DNA of 64,000 bases from assembly GCA_033063855.1 (NCBI GenBank), contig CP093830.1:5332854-5396853 (forward strand). The letters are read 5' to 3'. The DNA is from Smittia aterrima. Its lineage: Eukaryota > Arthropoda > Insecta > Diptera > Chironomidae. Positions 59,660-64,000 of the stretch are shown here, piece after piece. Within the stretch, counting starts at the first letter, position 1. Each line of letters begins with the position of its first letter. The translations under genes were made by a program, and so were the position numbers. The notes under the pieces were generated by a model that ran no database searches, was not told the origin of the DNA, and worked only from the letters and a program-made list of their open reading frames with translations.

Positions 59660-62600
59660 TTTCTTTATTTGTTCAGCTTAGCTTAAATTGTGCTCGCAAA
59701 TATTGGATTTAAGCATTGGATGACTTTTTCTAGGGTCGGACAATTTCTTCATGGGAAAAAGCTTTCATTGAGAACATGTGGTTAGTGGGGAAATGTGTAA
59801 TTGCTTCTGTTTGAGTTTTCACATTCGGGTCTGGTCGAAAACAATTTTTTTTATGCGACGAAGCTAATCCTTTGAAATGTTTGCAGCGGAGATTTATTTT
59901 CTGGGCGACTCGAAAAATGCCATTTTTTGGGGCTGTGAATAAGTGAGAGTTTTATTTAATCCTTTAACAGCCGCATATGGTTACACTAGTGGCGATTAAA
60001 TTGCAATTTTTTTTTGTTCCATTGCGGATTTACAAACATTCGAGTTTGAGGGCTCATGGGAATTCTCTTTAATTACGAAACTAAAGCAGTTTCATTAATT
60101 CCTCTAAGCATGACGTATCTCCAACGAAGACTGATCAAATTCAAAACGATTAAGACAAACAAAAATATTAATTTACTGCCTGTGACTATTTCCGTTCGTA
60201 AAGCAATCTAAAATCAATTGTATCAATAATAATAATGAGAAACTATAAAGTTGATTCATCAGTCGCGCCTCATAATGAGTCAAGTCATTAAACTTTTATT
60301 ACTCGTTACCGAGACATTTAAGTGACATTAATGCCGTTAAAGCGACGACTTTGATTTCGATCGAGCTATTGTTTTACAAGTTTTCAATTCAGTCATCATA
60401 CGACTTCATTAGCGAGCCGTAAAATCGTTAAAACGGTAGTTTAATCATCTCAGAAACGTTCGAGTTAGAATGTAATTTGTTATGCAAAGCATGTTCAAAC
60501 GTTTTCCATTGACAGCGGCCGCCTACGAAAGAAAATTTTACAGTGAAGCTTTTAATTAAAAAATCTGATTATTCTAGGGAAATGAAACCCGTGACTCTGA
60601 GTTTACTTTCCAGTGTTTTGCGATTGTGTTCACGATCTAAAACCAGATGAAAACATGGCTCTTTGCTTTGTTAATTGAAATGCGGCTTGACATGTTTGTC
60701 TTTTAAATTTACAGTGGAGTCATGGGTTCACCTAAGCGACCGTCGCTTCAGTCTTTGAGTAACAAATTTGCGTTCAGCATTAGAAACGTGATTTTGTAAT
60801 TCATCTAAAAGTTCACCCGCATCTCGCTTTGCAATCAGGAAGATGAATCTCGACAGTGAGACAATTAGAAGCTCAACAGCAATTGACAGTTTCATAAAAA
60901 TATCTTTCTAAATAAATCTCTTAATTGATAAAGCGAGCGAAGTAAAACCTATTCACGAGAATGAGATTATTTGTCTTCCCATGACACATCCAACAGCAAT
61001 TAAACGAGTAATGATTATCTTATGAACGTCAAGTAGAATGACATGACAATATTAAAGAGTAATAAGACGAGTTGAGGGAGCGAGTGAGTGCGAAGAAGAA
61101 ATGGAAAACATTTTTAAGACGAGTGCGGGCAAACATCCACTTAACAAATTTTTTCTTCTTGCTTAGTCTCGAGAAGAGAGAGGAATAATAAAAATGTTTG
61201 GTGAAATGAATCGTGTTTAATCGTTCAAACAATCATCAACTCACTCACGTTTCGTCAGTCATACAGCACTCGATGGTTTGCCATGAAATGTTTTAATTCC
61301 ACAAGTGTCAGAGTCTGAGAATTAACAACTTAGATGAGGAAAACTTGTTCAAACATGAGAAAGCCTAAGTCGAAACCGTTGCCATCAGAATTAAGCAATG
61401 GACCCGAGAGGAGTTTATTTCGAGCCATTTAGCTTCGTGTATGAACTTCTAAGCAATCTCATGAATATGGAAATTAGGGAAAAGGCAAACTTGTCGCATA
61501 AGTTTGAACAAGACGAATTTAATAAGTTATGAACTGCTGGGAAGTTATGTGATCGTTGTCAGGCTGAGGGGAAGTTCGTTCTCTGATATCTAAGACGATG
61601 TTCAAAAGTTAAAGAAGCAACAAGAAGATTGTCACATGAACAAGGAGAGAAGAATTTGCATAGAGAAATTAAGTCGAAGCTTCCAAAGTTAACTTTTAAC
61701 ACAATCTAAACAACTTTTCGAAAGCTTTGATTAGAAATTACCAAAAGTTTCATGAATTTTTGATTGAAAATTTGAGAATCCAGAAAGTTTCTGTCAACGA
61801 AAACTTTCACAGCTCAAAGTTATGTTGAAAATTCATTCTCTCTCACTACAAATATTTTGTTTTCAGGCATTTACTGCTTTCAATTTTAAACAAGTCAGAG
61901 GTCGAAATATAAAAGTGATAAGAGCATAAATTAAAATCGTTATCAGAGATTGAGAAGGGAAATTTTCTATTCTGCTCACTTTGCGACCTTTTCCTTGCCT
62001 CAGGGCTTTGCCATCGCAATAAGCCTTGCTGACCTTTATGTTTGTGTACATATTTTCCTAAAACTGGTCACCGGCACCCTTCGTCATGTCGAGGGAAGAA
62101 GAAAAGGGGAAGACACTGATCATTAATTTTTATCTGATGTGGCCCCAAAAGAATTTTCCGAGACATTACTCAAAAGAACTCGAGAAAATCGATTGCAGGA
62201 AGATTATTAATGTTTGAAAAAGCGAGAACTTTAAGAAAGATTTTCCTCCTTCACTTCGCAAATTACCCTACTCGTTGTCTTGAATCATCATAGGTTCGGT
62301 TTAGTGAAGATTATTTCCTCGTCTTCCACGTTTTTGAGGGAAACTTCATAATGAATGCAATTTAATATAATTTGATAAGAAAATTATATGAAATAACTTT
62401 GCGCATGGAGCGAAACCTAAGATGGAGAAAAACGAGCGTGGAAATGTTCTTCTCATAATTTATGATTTTTCATGAAAATTTCCGCCGTGGAAGTTTTTTT
62501 TTCTTGCTCCTTTTCCATCTACGGCAGAGAAGGAAAAACGAGAGAATCTTGGTAAGTGGGTAATTGAATCAATGAACTTAAAGCACTTCTCCGAAAAGAG

Positions 62601-63611
62601 AAATGCACCAACAGCAGCAGTAAACTTGAGTTATTTTCAAACTCAAACGATAACATTTTAGCCAAAGTTTACGACGTTTACTTTGAAGTGAAGCATTTTG
62701 TGGTTGAGGCAGACGAAAAACTGTTACATGGAAAACCAAAATAAATTATTTTGTAATTCACTTTTCTTCCTCAAACCGACACTCGAAGGAAAAATGGGCT
62801 CGCTCTTGTTAGTGCTATTCACCTTGTATTCTCCCCACTTGGTAATTAAAGAGTTCCTGAAATTTTCGTGTCTACTTGACGTTGGACTCCCCGAAGTACA
62901 GAACACATGCTATATGCCCTGTGGTGAGGCGTCGTTTTTATTTGCCAAATGATTGTAATTGCTTTCTTTTGTTCGAAGGCAGTCCAATGTGATAATGTTT
63001 GTTGCGAGTGTAAAAACCTCGGCCGCAAAGTTGGAAAATCGATAGCGATTTAGAGAAAATGTAAGCGGACTTTACGGTCGTTGGAGTTGCGGTTGCGTTC
63101 TAATTTTGATGAATTGCTGTACACTTTCCAATCATGCATAACTCAGTTTATGGTGGTGGAGAGTTTGCAATTTTCAGAGGAATGTCCGATTGAAATTGCC
63201 ATCATTATTCATCCGACGTTTATTTACCCTTTCAATTGTTTTAAACGAGTGGCAGTGAGTCAAGTGAAGGCAAAGAGTGAACCGTAAGTGATTAAGAACA
63301 AATAAACTAACGTCGAGAGAGGGTTACCAATGCATAATAGAAAGGATCACTTCATTTCCATTTTCCATGCCATTGCTCGCTTCAAAGCCGCAGAAACAGA
63401 GAGAGAGATGGTAAAGCTTATATAAGTGAGCAGTTCATGCTAATGAGTTTGATTTATGATCTGACAATGTTGAAAAAAGAATTATAAATATTCAAAAGCC
63501 ATTTAAGAGCTCCTCCGATACTCCAGGAGTTTTACTCGCAACAGCGCTTCGACCACCCATTGACGCATCTCACACCATTCTCTCGATTCCTATCAAAACA
63601 CTGCGCTCCGG

Positions 63612-63638
63612 CTATTTATATCCCCACTGTGAACAGTG
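63612..63638 (-). promoter_or_regulatory. Isolated TATA box with adjacent inverted repeat
   Basis: On minus, TATAAATAG (63620-63612) is preceded by CACTGT/GA/ACAGTG (63638-63625). No initiator or open frame follows in the next few hundred bases. Confidence 0.3.
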
Positions 63639-64000
63639 AAAAAGATTAATAATTGTTTACTTTGCGACGAGAAAAAATGTGTTTTCTTTCGCTTCGTACC
63701 GTCGAGACGCGACTCTTTCTCTTGCTCTTTTTCTTTAAGTGACATAATAAAATTAAATGTAAAATATTTTCTCCTCATGTCATGGGCCTCTTGTGACGTT
63801 GAGCTCCAACATCGAGCTCAGCTACTTCAAAACTACATTTTGTTTACGATCGTCAGACGATGAATAATATTTGAAGTCGTTAAACAGCAAAATCGTGACC
63901 ACTTTTGGTTTGAAGCGAGTCAGCGAACGAACGAATGGACAAACAAGCAGCGAGAGAGAAAGAAAATTGAATAATCACTTGTTTGTTTAATTACATTTCT

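Larger units (their letters stand above)
58200..64000. other. Intergenic or intronic DNA, no gene supported
   Basis: AT-rich with short open frames only (largest 62698-62952, no homology recognised). Notable sites are the palindrome at 59637-59659 and a minus-strand TATAAATAG at 63620-63612 next to an inverted repeat. Confidence 0.45.

Noticed and set aside
1..64000. Known conserved insect microRNAs (let-7, bantam, miR-1, miR-8, miR-9, miR-14, miR-184, miR-276 and similar)
   Set aside because: Looked for mature sequences by eye on both strands and saw none; a covariance search would be needed for novel ones.

Overview
The window is nuclear DNA from an insect, most likely a fly. It holds an insect-type odorant receptor, an HmgD/HmgZ-type HMG-box pair, a parcas-type SH3BP5 protein, a Ggamma1 subunit and a Drep-type CIDE-N pair. 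Most introns have GT-AG ends and are 50-100 bases, several promoters carry TATA plus a TCAGT-like initiator, and intergenic DNA is AT-rich. The compact layout fits a nematoceran such as a midge, but the species is an inference. I see no prokaryotic, viral, CRISPR, rRNA or tRNA feature.

Left part (1-20.6 kb). A six-exon beta-1,4-N-acetylgalactosaminyltransferase lies on the minus strand (4436-2441). A membrane-anchored SDR-family protein whose active site looks dead follows on plus (7190-9636). Next come two tandem CIDE-N (Drep-like) genes on plus (10173-11193 and 12703-18122). They share identical coding exon lengths but have very different introns. A two-exon G-protein gamma subunit is on minus (20623-20202).

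Middle (21-38 kb, gene-dense). Two tandem secreted lipases (21071-22185 and 22514-23636) share long identical stretches. They are followed by an SH3BP5/parcas homologue (24330-26440), eIF3b (26935-29282), an odorant receptor (29980-31381), two HMG-box chromatin proteins on minus (32028-31684 and 34268-33939) and poly(A)-binding protein (35654-37947). The last has an A-rich 5' leader downstream of an initiator + DPE promoter.

Right part (38.7-64 kb, gene-poor). The only gene I can build is a small four-exon minus-strand gene (58112-57544). It encodes a 130-residue secreted, proline-rich precursor with repeated basic-site/QAPP motifs; its exons are too short to stand out as open reading frames. 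The 17 kb to its left contains a site that looks like a recursive splice site (47396/47397), so this stretch may be a long intron. Otherwise it holds GA repeats and inverted repeats.

The genes are independent housekeeping, signalling, digestive, chemosensory and chromatin genes. Exon junctions were chosen by hand from GT/AG sites, reading phase and family conservation.
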